A DNA stretch of 64,000 bases, taken from positions 90,600-154,599 of the forward strand of contig BGKB01000081.1 of assembly GCA_003116975.1 (NCBI GenBank). The letters are read 5' to 3'. A model generated the notes under the pieces. The model worked only from the letters and a program-made list of their open reading frames with translations, had not been told where the DNA came from and did no database searches. The DNA is from Aurantiochytrium sp. KH105 (lineage: Eukaryota; Sar; Bigyra; Thraustochytrida; Thraustochytriidae). This document shows positions 29,846 to 40,243 of the stretch, in pieces. The stretch's first letter is position 1. Each line of letters begins with the position of its first letter. The position numbers and the translations under genes are program-made.

Positions 29846-32431
29846 ATGGCGCGCTTTGAGGTTGCCATCGCTGTCATCATTCTGGCCCTGCTCTCTAGCC
29901 TACCCTGCGCAAATGCCGGCGCAGAGAAGGAAAAGATGTGGCATGTGATTCATGGGGCGGAGGTTGTGCTTGAGCCAAGATTTGCATCTTTGCGTGCGAA
30001 AAGAAGCAGCGGCGCGAGTGCATTGATCGAAGATCTCGCTGATGATCAGAGCTCGACACAAAGTTATCGTCTTTCAGCACGCAAGCACGTGGAAGAAATC
30101 AGCACAAAATTGTACTTGAACGAATCGATGCTACCCTTTCAGGATCTTTTCCAAGCTGAGCAAATGGTGCTTCCGCTGGTCATTGCATCTGGCGAGATTG
30201 TTGACTTTGCACTGCAGCGCTCTTCCGTGTTGCCGGCATCCCTTCGCGAAAACTTTCCGGGCTTTGTTTCATATTCAGGCCCGAGCGTTGACAGAAGTCT
30301 TCACATGCGCGCCGACATCGACTACAGTCCGGTGAAAGGGCTTCGCGCTGTCATCAGAAAACCCGGCGTGGCAGATTATTATATTGATCCGCTCCATCGT
30401 GCCGAGCAAATTTATCACATGTACTCCTCGCGGCCATCTCTTCCCGGCTTTACAGCAGTGCACAGAAGCGCAAATGGTGTCGTCGGTGAGGATAAAGACG
30501 GTACCAACCGATCATCAAAAGGTGAAAGATGGTCTTGCGGTGAAGGAGATCATTCAAATGAATCTATGCCTGAACTTTATACGTCGGCAGCTGATAGAGA
30601 CACTCTGACCGGAATAAGATCGCGAGATGCACTGGGCGAGAGTTTTGCGCAAGAGTATACTTTTACCATTGCCTTCGTGGCCAATGGAGAGTATTCTCAG
30701 TACCATGGCAACACGGTGCAGAGCGTTCTTGCAGAGATTGTAACGCTCGCAAATCGCATCAATGGAATTTTGAGGCGGGAAGTCGGTATCAATTTACAGC
30801 TTCATGAAAAGTCGGCGGATCTTATCTGTCTACATCCTTGTGACGACCTTCGCAACTCGCATCTGGTTCTCGATGATCTCGATGACTTTATCGGTCCCGT
30901 CGCCCACGTATCGCGCACTACCTATGACCTTGCGCACGCACTCACAACAGATTCGGGTGGTCTCGCATGTTTGGGTGTTCTCTGCGACGAATTCTACAGC
31001 TCGTGCGGAACGACAGGGCTTCCGGATCCCATAACGGATGCATACTACGTGGACTACGTTCTTCATGAAATCGGTCATCAGCTTGGTGCGCAGCATACTT
31101 TTGTTGATTGTGTCGGTGCCAACAGCCATCGGAATCCTGGCACGGCCGTTGAACCCGGAAGCGGAAGTACGGTCTTGGGATACGCGGGTATTTGCGGCGC
31201 GTCAAACTTGCAAACCAATTCAGATGCATATTTTCATGCGATAACGCTAGCAGAAATTCACGCGCAGCTTACAGCGAAAGCATTCCCCGGCTCAAATTGC
31301 GGTAGCGTTGTGGAAACAGAGATGGCCGCTCCAGAGGTTTCCGTGAACCTAACATGTGTCGTACCTGCTGCAATGCCCTTTCAAATTTCAATCGAGGCGC
31401 CATCTCAAGAGTCGCAACAGGATGGCAAAAACTCGACTTATCTCTATACTATCGAGGAATTGGAGCCGGCAGCCCAAGTTCGTTCGTACACGAGCCCTTC
31501 CACCCCTCGCTTTCGATCGTGGGAGCCATCGGGAAAACGACAGCGCACATTTCCAAATCTCTACTACTTGATTTACGAAGTTGATGGTCTTGATGAGATC
31601 CTGCCCTCTCAGTCGGCAAACATGACTTTTCGAGTAACTGTACGAAGGGAAACGCAAGACAGCATTATGAGTGACTCTGGCAATGTGATCGCACCCGGTC
31701 TTGGCATCTCGAATTTTCGCGATGTCGAGGTCCAGTTTCGAGGCGATCTCGCGCCTCTCAAGGACGTCCGCGTCGCTCCTGTTGCAGAATCGCATCGGCT
31801 GTACGATGGCGAGACGCCCGCAGCTCAAAATTCCAGCGAGGCCGCACAAATGCGTCTCGTCGCCGGAGAAGCAGCAACTTTATCATGGGACCAAGGCGAT
31901 TCAGACGTACTGGCTCCGAATGTTGAAATTCTTATTGCGCCGAATACGATGGAGTATGTTGGCGACGTGTTTGCAAGCTATGCGGAGGAAGTGCACGAGC
32001 TGAGTTGGGTCTCTTTGGGCATCGTACCTAATGTTGGCTCTGCAACGTTTGTAGTCCCCGAGCTTGAGAACGCGAACGTCGATGCAAACTCTGACATTCG
32101 GGCAGTTTTCATGGTTCGACAGCCCCCAGCGTCGGATGGCTCATGCTTCTTCTTTGAAGTTGTTTCGAAGGTAAATGTATATGTTCCAAGGAACGACGCT
32201 CCGAGTCCGCTTGCTCCGTCGACAGCAGCGCCAAGTACGGTTGACGATGGGACGAAATCGCCGTCCACCACGCCGTCTCCATCTGGACCCGAAACCGTTC
32301 CTCGAGACAATGGCTCGAGCGATCTCGGAGGCGGAGACATTCCGCCTACACTTAGTTCCGCTTCTATGCGAAGACCAAATCTTTTGGCTCTTGCTGGTGT
32401 GCTGGCTCGCATTTGCATCAACGTGAAATAA
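29846..32431 (+). CDS. Secreted reprolysin-like (M12B) metallopeptidase, bacterial type
   Basis: 861 residues from an ATG that gives a clean signal peptide (MARFEVAIAVIILALLSSLP then CANA before the predicted cut). A ~250-residue propeptide-like region precedes the catalytic domain, which starts near YTFTIAFVANGEYSQYHGNT. The zinc site is HEIGHQLGAQH with His407, Glu408, His411 and His417. Downstream EPGSGSTVLGYAGICGASNL and NSDAYFH are very close to the Reprolysin_4-type peptidases known mainly from bacteria. The expected Met-turn Met appears as Leu in VLGYAG. The C-terminal ~300 residues have beta-sandwich character, then a Ser/Thr/Pro linker and a short hydrophobic end (NLLALAGVLARICI) that could be a weak anchor signal. 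The role would be extracellular protein degradation. Confidence 0.85.
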   Translation: MARFEVAIAVIILALLSSLPCANAGAEKEKMWHVIHGAEVVLEPRFASLRAKRSSGASALIEDLADDQSSTQSYRLSARKHVEEISTKLYLNESMLPFQDLFQAEQMVLPLVIASGEIVDFALQRSSVLPASLRENFPGFVSYSGPSVDRSLHMRADIDYSPVKGLRAVIRKPGVADYYIDPLHRAEQIYHMYSSRPSLPGFTAVHRSANGVVGEDKDGTNRSSKGERWSCGEGDHSNESMPELYTSAADRDTLTGIRSRDALGESFAQEYTFTIAFVANGEYSQYHGNTVQSVLAEIVTLANRINGILRREVGINLQLHEKSADLICLHPCDDLRNSHLVLDDLDDFIGPVAHVSRTTYDLAHALTTDSGGLACLGVLCDEFYSSCGTTGLPDPITDAYYVDYVLHEIGHQLGAQHTFVDCVGANSHRNPGTAVEPGSGSTVLGYAGICGASNLQTNSDAYFHAITLAEIHAQLTAKAFPGSNCGSVVETEMAAPEVSVNLTCVVPAAMPFQISIEAPSQESQQDGKNSTYLYTIEELEPAAQVRSYTSPSTPRFRSWEPSGKRQRTFPNLYYLIYEVDGLDEILPSQSANMTFRVTVRRETQDSIMSDSGNVIAPGLGISNFRDVEVQFRGDLAPLKDVRVAPVAESHRLYDGETPAAQNSSEAAQMRLVAGEAATLSWDQGDSDVLAPNVEILIAPNTMEYVGDVFASYAEEVHELSWVSLGIVPNVGSATFVVPELENANVDANSDIRAVFMVRQPPASDGSCFFFEVVSKVNVYVPRNDAPSPLAPSTAAPSTVDDGTKSPSTTPSPSGPETVPRDNGSSDLGGGDIPPTLSSASMRRPNLLALAGVLARICINVK

Positions 32432-32727
32432 CATTTCGACTAGTCCGTCTGTATATGGAGCTGTCCGCAATTTGTTTTATTCAGACCAAGTACCACTCAC
32501 GTTAATTGCTGGGTATTTTCAAAGTTGGAAATGAGCGAAAGCAGAATTCGAATGAAGAAGCGGACGGATTCACTGTCACTCATCATAAAAACAAAACAAA
32601 TGCCCAATATTGAAATGTGTTGATCGTCGAGCTCCTGCGCGAGCCCTCCTCAGAGGCCACACTGGATCGGTTCGACTCCCCCCCCCCCCTTCCCCTTCTT
32701 CCACTCTCCGTCCCCGTTTTCTCAGAG

Positions 32728-32778
32728 AGCGAGCGAGCGAGCAAGCAAGCAAGCAAGCAAGCAAGTAAGCAAGCAAGC
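32728..32778. repeat. (GAGC)n/(AAGC)n microsatellite
   Basis: Three GAGC units followed by about nine AAGC units with one AAGT interruption. Confidence 0.9.
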
Positions 32779-33739
32779 GTGGAAACCGTCTCGCTCTCTA
32801 GGGACTTTTGCAGGCGGGACCGATTCGAAAGCAGACAAAATCGACAGATTTCAGGGATCGACCAGTCTGGCGCCAGTGCTTTGCAACGATCCTGAAGGAC
32901 AAAAATTAAAGAAATGGAGCGATCTAGCACCACTTCATCGGCGGGGCGGCCAACGCACTCGCAAAAAATTGGAAGCGTGACCAAGATCTGCGCCGGAATT
33001 ACATGCTACTAACAACATAAACGGTTGAGGGTTGTTGAAAAAAGAAAAAACAGGATTGCTATGCAGGCTAGTTTGGCTAGCTAGATGGCTGGCTTGCTGG
33101 CCTTCGAATTTGTCAACCTGGAACAAGATTGTTCTGCGTCGAGGTGGTGCAATTCACCCAAATCGGTTGAAAAGTTGATCGACCGGACCGGGTTTGCAAG
33201 ACCAAAGTCGGTCGCACAACCGTGGCGAGCAGTATATTGGACAGTCTGCTGGACTCGGTCGCGCGTCGTGGCGCGGCACTGCGCTGCGCGGCGCGGCGCG
33301 GCGCGGCGCGGGGGCGCGTGCCCTCTCCAAAGAAATCACCCACCCGCCCAAGCTATAGCTTCTTCTTTTTGAAGCGCGTTGCTTCTACTTCACAAAGCAA
33401 GCAGCTTTGCAGCCGCCTTAGGAATGACCGTTGAAGCCTCGCGCACGGAGGGGGGCGGATGAAAGCAAGGCTCGGAGGGCGCCACCACAACAGCACCTCC
33501 ACAGCCACCATCTTCCACCCCAGGTGGCAACAGCCCTCCGCACCCAAGGCCTCCACTGCGGGGCAGATGTTCTTCTTTGTCACAGGGGCGCGTGGAGGAG
33601 GGCGGGCCACCACACTGGCGCCACTGTGTGGGCCAATAAAAACGGCTCTGCCCCGGTTTCGGGCCGTCCACTTCTCGCGCGGATCGCGGACGACATGTAT
33701 CCGTCCATCCATCCGTCCATTTGTCTGTCGATGTGTCGA

Positions 33740-33774
33740 TTGAGCGATCAATCGATCGATGGTCGATCGCTCAA
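33740..33774. repeat. Short GATC-rich hairpin
   Basis: Arms TTGAGCGATC (33740-33749) and GATCGCTCAA (33765-33774) are perfectly complementary, with a 15-nt loop of ATCG units. Confidence 0.75.
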
Positions 33775-34185
33775 CCGACTGGAAAAAGTACCTGCTGTGG
33801 GCGGCTGCGGTTGATTTGATTAGGTTGCGATCCTGCCTCTCCCTAACTTGATCGCCATCGATGAATCGATCTGTCGATCGGAACGGACCGCGCCGCATCT
33901 TCATCTTCATCTTCATATGCGGCGCGGTGGTCGTCTCGCAGCACAGTGCAGCACATTGCAGTGCAGTACATTGCAGTGCAGAGAGGGCGAGGGGCGCGAG
34001 AGGAGCTACGAAACGCACGACCAGCATGGTGGCGCACTGTACTTGGTTGCTCGCCGCGTCTCACGTGGAGGACCGGGAGGCAATTCCCAAATTGATCAAT
34101 CAATCCATTCATCAATCGATCGATCGATCCATCTCGGAGCGATCGAAGCCAGTCGTTCGTCCCCTGGCCTTCGTCAACCAGCGCA

Positions 34186-34280
34186 GCCAAGCCAAGTGAT
34201 CTGAGCCCCTTGGGCCAAGCCAAGCCAAGTGATCTGAGCCAAGCCAAGCCAAGCCAAGTCAAGCCAAGCCAAGCCAAGGT
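34186..34280. repeat. GCCAA repeats with a 33-bp duplicated unit
   Basis: GCCAAGCCAAGTGATCTGAG occurs at 34186 and again at 34219, followed by a run of GCCAA units to about 34280. The complementary TTGGC run recurs at 56761-56788. Confidence 0.85.
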
Positions 34281-34980
34281 CCAGCGACATCCGCGAGGAG
34301 GAAGACGCGAGGAGGAAGAGCGTTAGAAGTGGAAGGCGGCGCGGAGAAGGGGAGCTCGGAAGCAAGGAAGCAAGCAGAGCAAGGCGAGACAAGTCAAGGA
34401 AGCAAGCCTGAGCAGTTTGGCCAGTTGGGCCACGAGAGAAAGCCCCGCCCCAGGGCCTGCGAGGCTGCTCGGCAGCAGACCCGTCTCAACGCTCACTCGC
34501 TCAGTTCGTGCGACCAGGCGAGGCACCCGCGCAGGCCCCGCTCGCCGTCCAGGCTCTCTCTCGCTCCTCGACTCCGGCCGAGCGGCGGTATAGCGCGTCG
34601 AGGCGGCGGCTCTCTGCATTTCATTTCCATTCCGCCTGCCTCGCGCGTGAGTTTGCCCCCTCCCGCCTCCCTCAACGTACGTTCTCCGCGTCCATTTCGC
34701 AGCCGCTGCCGCGCGCACTCGCGCACCCGCGCGGGGAATAGGTCTCGCTGCCGCAGCGCGAGGCGCGTCGCGGCGCGGCGCGGCGCAGGCCTCGACCGGA
34801 TCGAGGCGCGTCGGGGTCGAGGCGGGTCAGGGCGGCTGATTCGTCGCGCTCGGGAAGCGGCTCACAGTTGCCGGCTGTGGCCAACAGAAAGTCCGCGTGC
34901 GCGCAACAGCGGCAAACCGGCGCGCAACAGCGACAAAGGCCGGAAAACAGTCGCAGCAGGCGACCCGGGAAAGGAGAAAA

Positions 34981-35076
<96 letters not shown>

Positions 35077-35077
35077 A
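34981..35077. repeat. (AAAG)24 microsatellite
   Basis: About 97 bp of nearly perfect GAAA/AAAG units, 420 bp upstream of the histidine kinase ATG. Confidence 0.95.
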
Positions 35078-35496
35078 GGAGAGAAAGAAGCAAAGAAGGG
35101 AGAGACAGAGAGGAAGCGAATTCAAATTCAAATTCAAAAAGCAGCGGCGGCAAGCCAGCAAACAAAGCAAGGCAAGCGAGCAGGCAGACCCCTTCGCGCG
35201 AGCAGAGACGCACGCACGCACGCACGCACGCACGCACGGCGGCGCGCGCAGCGACAGACGGGCGGCGCGGGCGCGCGGAGGCTGCGCGCGGAGGCCGCGA
35301 GGGCGGCGCGGAGACGCGGGCGCGCGGAAGCCGCGGGCGCGGAGCGACTCCGCATCGCGTCGCGTCGGCGGATTCGTTTGGATCGAACTGGTCTGGTTTC
35401 AAATCGACGTCCACCGCCGTCGCGCTCCGGCCGCCGGCCGTCGGTCGAGCGCCGTCGCGAGGCGCGGCCAGGCGAGGCGAGGAGGAGGCGGCGAGG

Positions 35497-38400
35497 ATGC
35501 AGACGGGCGCGGCGCGCGGCGCGCGGGGCGCGGACGCGCGGGCGCTGGAGCGCTGGGCGGCGAGCATGGCCGCGGTGCCCGTGGCGCTGATGCGGCTCGA
35601 CGCGGCGCCCGGCGCGGGGCTCGCGGGGCTCCGCGTGCGCGCCGCCAACGCGTGCGCGAAAAAGCTGCTCGGGAGCTGCGTCGTGGACTCCGCGCTGGTG
35701 GAGATCGTCGAGCTCGACGCCGCGGCGCGCAAGGAGGTCGCCGCGTGGCTAGAGTGTGAACGGCACGCGCCCTCCTCAGCAGGGGAACACCGTCAGCAAC
35801 AGGGCGCTGCCGGGGACGAGGCAGAGGACGAGGACTACGGCGGCGTCGACTCGCCCTCCACGGACGCAGCCGGTCTGGAGGAACGGAAAGATATCTCCGA
35901 CGAAGAACAGGCCGCAGAGGGGTCCATCACTGCCGCCAAGTCGAGGGAGAGCCTCCCGGCGTCCGTCAACCCGGGACCATCCTCAGAATTCTGCTTGGAC
36001 TCGGAAGAGTACAGAGAAATCAACTTGGCAGGCTTTGTCGATGCTGCGAGGCGGCAGCAGCAACAGCAAGACAAACAAGGAGACCATCTCCACAATCAGC
36101 ACCACCACCAGCACCCTCCCCGGTTGCAAAAGGATTTTCAAGGCGCTGTCAACATCCGCATCAGTCGGGACAGCCCCACCGAGTTCACCGCCGCGCTCAT
36201 GGAGGTCCCGGACGAAACTCCCTCGCGGCCATCGTCTCCGAGCGCCACTTCGTCTGCTGTGCGCTCAGAGGCCGTCGAGCGCCTTCTGTCATCTATGCCA
36301 AACCCTGTCATTACCGCGACAAACGACATGGTCATCACTTACGCGAACCCCTGCGCTGAAGAGGTCTTTGGGTACGACACGGGCGAGCTCGTGGGACAAA
36401 AGGTGAACGTGCTTATGGGCAAGTCCGACAGGGAGCAGCACGATAAGTACGTCGATCGCTATCAGACCACAGGCCAGGCGCGGATCATCGGACGAGACCC
36501 GCGGCCCATCGTCGGCACGCGAAAAGATGGAAGCGAACTACGTCTCCTGCTCACAGTCAACCGCCACGCGACCTTTGACGGCTACTGCGCGGTTTTTGTC
36601 GATGCCACGCGTGAGTTTCTTTTGGAGAGTCACACGCAACGTATCCTCACATCGGTTGCCACACCGGTCGTGCGCGTCAACAAACTCATGAAGATCACCT
36701 TTGTCAACAACAATGCCCTCGAAACATTTGGCTACAAACATGACGAGCTTCTCGGGAAGTCTGTCAACATCCTCATGACCACCCGCGACAGAGATTCTCA
36801 CGACTCCTACGTTGACAGATACCGACGAACAGGCAAGGGTCGCATCATCGGTCAGAAACCGCGTCTTGTAAACGGCCAGACCCGCGAGGGTCTCCCGCTC
36901 AAACTCTACCTCACCGTCACTCAGGATGCCGTGGGCGACGGCTTTTGCGCTGTCTTTACGAACGTTACCCGCGAGGTGGAGCTCGCGGAACGCACCTCGC
37001 GGATCCTCAGCTCCATGGCCTCGCCCGTCGTTCGCGCAGACAAATCCATGTGCATCACATATGTAAATCCGAACGCGGAAGATGTCTTTGGCTACGAAGC
37101 GGGCGAGCTCCTCGGTCAAAACGTCATGGTCCTCATGCTCCCCAAAGATGCCGACAATCACGACAACATTATTGCGCGCTTCCACCGAACCGGTGTCAGC
37201 AGGGTCATTAACCGGAGCCCTCGCCTAGTCGACGGAAAGCGCAAGGACGGTTCCACTTTGCGCCTCTACATCACCATCACCTGCGACGGCGACGATGGGT
37301 ATACTGCCTGTTTCACTGACGTCACGGAGGCCTTTGAGCAGCGCGAGCGAGTGGAGCGCCTCGCGTCCATGGACGCCCCTGTTCTCGTGCTCGACCATCA
37401 TCTCAATATCGACTACGTCAACAGGTCGGCGGACTCCATCTTTTGTTCGTCTTCCGATACGATTGTGGGCGCCAACATTCGATCATTTTTATGCCCGTCA
37501 AACCCTCGTGGAATCGATGGCGCCATTGAAGATCTCTTACAGACGGCCAAGCAGTCCGATAGTGACGACGTCGAAAAGGAATGCAGCGGCCGAGCTGGAT
37601 CCGTGACGTCGGGCTCACAGTTTTCCTCTGCGCATCTCTTTTCGAAATTTGGGCGGCGCAACTCGAGTCGCTCTACAGGCACTCCGCATGATGACAGCAC
37701 GGGATCTGATGTGGGTCACACTGGAGACCAGATCCTGCGCATGATTAACGAGGAGGGCAACAACCTCCTCATGCAATATCGCATCACGCAAAACAAGCAA
37801 GGCTATACTCTGGCTCTCTTCGACGTGACCAAGGAGGTGGCCATGAGCAACCAGCTGTCCGCCATCATCCGCAATGTATCCAGTGGGGTTGTCGTCGTCG
37901 ACAAGGATCTGCACATTCGCTTTGTAAACCACCATGGCCTCGCTACTCTCGGCTACCGTGCTCGCGATGTCATCAACCGTCCATTGTCCATGTTCGGTCC
38001 CGATTTCAAGGACCTCACATGTTTTGGCGTGCGAAATCTCCTTACTATCTCTGAGACGGCATCTGAAGACGGCGATGAGGTTATTGCTGGCTCCAAAAGC
38101 GGCACGATTTCCCCCAATCCGCAACGTCAGACCTTTCGCGCGCTCACCAAACACGGAAACTCGGTCTTTGTCCATGTTGAATGCACCATGGCTCTCGAAT
38201 ACTACACGTTGGTCCTGACAGACGTGACGGAAGAGCACACGCTCATGATCAAGGTCAACAGCATGCTCGATGCCACGCCATCGCTGCTCTTCATGTTTGG
38301 CGCTGACCCGAGCTTTCAGTCTGGTGTTCTCGAGATGGCCAAGGTCAATTCAAGAACGCCCATCGCAGAATTGCCGCTCGGAATGGTCAGCAAGTCGTGT

Positions 38401-39978
38401 CGGCGCCTCTTTCAGCAAATTCCTAGCGCCTCGGGCCACAGCAAACTTCAAGCCTTGCTCAACATCGTAGCAAGCGAAGACCGCGCCAAGGTTGAGCAGT
38501 GTTTGGCGAAAACCTTTGGCGAGGAGCCGGACTCAACCAATACCATGGAAGCTCGCATTAAACAGGTTCGCAAGGGCGAGCATAGTGTGGCCTGGTATGG
38601 CTTTAGCATCACCAAGTTGCGGAGTGGACAGTGTTTTGTGAGTGCGCAAGACATTGGGGCCGAAGTTCAGCTTCGCGAGGAACTGCGATCCAAACTGGTG
38701 CAGGGCAGCAGCTCGCTGGCGCAGGCTATGGCCGATAGTTCGCACATTCGTCGCGTCCTACAATACGTGGCTCACGAGTATCGCAACTTCTTCTTTGGAG
38801 CTGCGACCCTTGTCGAGGACTTGTGCGATGAGCTGCAAGGAAGCGCCATGCATGATGACATGCAGCAGATCCTGCGCATCCACAACCGCATGGGTCAGCT
38901 CTTCGACGACTGCTTGCTCATGCAGAAAATTGAGGCACAAGAATACACGTACGTGCGATCCTCCCTCAAGCTCAAGACTGTCCTCGACGATGCCGTCGCA
39001 TACGCGCAGAATCGCGATCGCAAGCGCACGCAAGAGGACGTCAACTTTCGCCCCATTCTCGGCGAGAAAGCGATCGACAGCTACATTGTCGGCTCAGCAG
39101 CGCATCTCTACCAAGCCATCACGAACCTCGTGAGTAACGCCTTCAAGTACAACTCGGCGGGCGGCATTGTTGTCTTGGAGGCTCAAATCGAGGGTCCCGA
39201 CGCTGTCATTCAGGTGCGTGATACGGGGATCGGCATTCCCGAGGCCAAGCGTGCGGTGATTTTCGAACCGTACAAACGCCTCGCTACAGGATCACACCGT
39301 GTCGGAACAGGCCTCGGTCTGAGTTTTGCCAAAGACTTTGTCGTAAAGGGCTGCGGCGGGTCCATCAAGGTCAAGTCAAATAACGTCGAGGGCCAGGGCA
39401 CCATTTTTGAGATTCGCATCCCCACTGTCCCCGCTCCAACGCAAGCACCGTCTACGCCTCCAGTCTCGCCGCAAGCCACCACGGACGAGACGACGAACGA
39501 TGTTGCTGAGGGGGCCAAGGATTCTGTCTCGACGCCTACCGTGGACGACATCGATCTGCCAAGGGACGTCGACGTCATCGTAGTTGACGATGACGACATC
39601 ATTCGTCTCACGCTCAGTCGCCGTCTTCGCAAGCTCAAGTGGCCTCTGGAAAAGCTCGGACGGAGACTCCGCGTCATGGAGGGCGCCTTCGGCGAGGACG
39701 TCGTTCGCATGGCCCTTGAGCAGAACATGACGTTCTCGCTCATTACTATCGACCAAGACATGGGCGCGGACCACTACAGTGGGTCAGAGACGATCCGGGT
39801 GCTGCGCGATGCTGGCTACCACGGCTCGATCGTGGGTCTCACGGGCAATGAGTCGGATGACGAGCGGCGTCAGATGCTAGTTGCGGGTGCGCAGCATGTT
39901 CTCATCAAGGGCTCCAAGGTCTTTAGCGAGATTGACAGAATTCTCCAAAAATGTCTTCTCGGCGAGGACGGGCTATGA
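35497..39978 (+). CDS. Multi-PAS hybrid histidine kinase
   Basis: 1493 residues from ATG 35497, chosen because ordered sequence (ERWAASMAAVPVALMRLD) begins there and the upstream frame is microsatellite. Three tandem, closely similar PAS repeats (about 258-375, 380-495 and 499-615, period ~119) have FixL-type features such as YQTTGQARIIG and KDGS. Two or three more divergent PAS units follow (about 622, 786 and 918). The kinase core has the H-box VAHEYRNFF (His1093), N-box NLVSNAFKYN (Asn1210), DTGIGIP (from Asp1242), IFEPYKR and GTGLGLS. A C-terminal receiver has the acidic patch VVDDDD, phospho-acceptor Asp1419, Thr1449 and Lys1471. No TM segment is evident, so a soluble sensor of ligand, redox or light is likely, signalling through a phosphotransfer protein not seen here. 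It is convergent with the ABC gene, 265 bp apart. Confidence 0.9.
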   Translation: MQTGAARGARGADARALERWAASMAAVPVALMRLDAAPGAGLAGLRVRAANACAKKLLGSCVVDSALVEIVELDAAARKEVAAWLECERHAPSSAGEHRQQQGAAGDEAEDEDYGGVDSPSTDAAGLEERKDISDEEQAAEGSITAAKSRESLPASVNPGPSSEFCLDSEEYREINLAGFVDAARRQQQQQDKQGDHLHNQHHHQHPPRLQKDFQGAVNIRISRDSPTEFTAALMEVPDETPSRPSSPSATSSAVRSEAVERLLSSMPNPVITATNDMVITYANPCAEEVFGYDTGELVGQKVNVLMGKSDREQHDKYVDRYQTTGQARIIGRDPRPIVGTRKDGSELRLLLTVNRHATFDGYCAVFVDATREFLLESHTQRILTSVATPVVRVNKLMKITFVNNNALETFGYKHDELLGKSVNILMTTRDRDSHDSYVDRYRRTGKGRIIGQKPRLVNGQTREGLPLKLYLTVTQDAVGDGFCAVFTNVTREVELAERTSRILSSMASPVVRADKSMCITYVNPNAEDVFGYEAGELLGQNVMVLMLPKDADNHDNIIARFHRTGVSRVINRSPRLVDGKRKDGSTLRLYITITCDGDDGYTACFTDVTEAFEQRERVERLASMDAPVLVLDHHLNIDYVNRSADSIFCSSSDTIVGANIRSFLCPSNPRGIDGAIEDLLQTAKQSDSDDVEKECSGRAGSVTSGSQFSSAHLFSKFGRRNSSRSTGTPHDDSTGSDVGHTGDQILRMINEEGNNLLMQYRITQNKQGYTLALFDVTKEVAMSNQLSAIIRNVSSGVVVVDKDLHIRFVNHHGLATLGYRARDVINRPLSMFGPDFKDLTCFGVRNLLTISETASEDGDEVIAGSKSGTISPNPQRQTFRALTKHGNSVFVHVECTMALEYYTLVLTDVTEEHTLMIKVNSMLDATPSLLFMFGADPSFQSGVLEMAKVNSRTPIAELPLGMVSKSCRRLFQQIPSASGHSKLQALLNIVASEDRAKVEQCLAKTFGEEPDSTNTMEARIKQVRKGEHSVAWYGFSITKLRSGQCFVSAQDIGAEVQLREELRSKLVQGSSSLAQAMADSSHIRRVLQYVAHEYRNFFFGAATLVEDLCDELQGSAMHDDMQQILRIHNRMGQLFDDCLLMQKIEAQEYTYVRSSLKLKTVLDDAVAYAQNRDRKRTQEDVNFRPILGEKAIDSYIVGSAAHLYQAITNLVSNAFKYNSAGGIVVLEAQIEGPDAVIQVRDTGIGIPEAKRAVIFEPYKRLATGSHRVGTGLGLSFAKDFVVKGCGGSIKVKSNNVEGQGTIFEIRIPTVPAPTQAPSTPPVSPQATTDETTNDVAEGAKDSVSTPTVDDIDLPRDVDVIVVDDDDIIRLTLSRRLRKLKWPLEKLGRRLRVMEGAFGEDVVRMALEQNMTFSLITIDQDMGADHYSGSETIRVLRDAGYHGSIVGLTGNESDDERRQMLVAGAQHVLIKGSKVFSEIDRILQKCLLGEDGL

Positions 39979-40243
39979 TGAGAGATCGTCGCTTGCGAGC
40001 GAGAGCGAGATGTGCCATTTTGAGGGAATCTCGCATCGTTTGGTTCTCTACTGCCCGTCAATTTTCCTTCTTTTCTTTATCTTTTTTCTTATCCCCATCT
40101 TTTTGTCGCTCGGCACACTGCCGCGCATTCTCATCACCGCCACGCCTTTTTCTTTTCGTGTCAAGAACGTAAAAGCCATTAAAAACATTTATATTACAAT
40201 AGAAACAACCAGATGCTGCTGCTGCTCTCGCCCGTGAACTTGC

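Larger units (their letters stand above)
32432..35496. other. 3-kb gene-free region upstream of the histidine kinase
   Basis: No supported gene. The left third is A/T-richer. The rest carries AAGC, GGCGC, GCCAA, AAAG and ACGC repeats, clustered GCANTGC words (33939-33982), GATC-rich blocks (33735-33775, 34100-34130) with a 10-bp-arm hairpin (33740-33774), and GAATTCAAATTC words (about 35118). Frames open from 34329 or 34897 into the kinase gene are produced by the AAAG repeat and are probably untranslated. Confidence 0.6.

Noticed and set aside
32663-32675. B-box-like GGTTCGACTCC
   Set aside because: The T-stem cannot form because poly-C follows, and no A-box or cloverleaf is found upstream.
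34897-35496. 200-codon N-terminal extension of the histidine kinase
   Set aside because: The frame passes through (AAAG)n and ACGC repeats, giving KERK and HART repeats. ATG 35497 begins ordered sequence.
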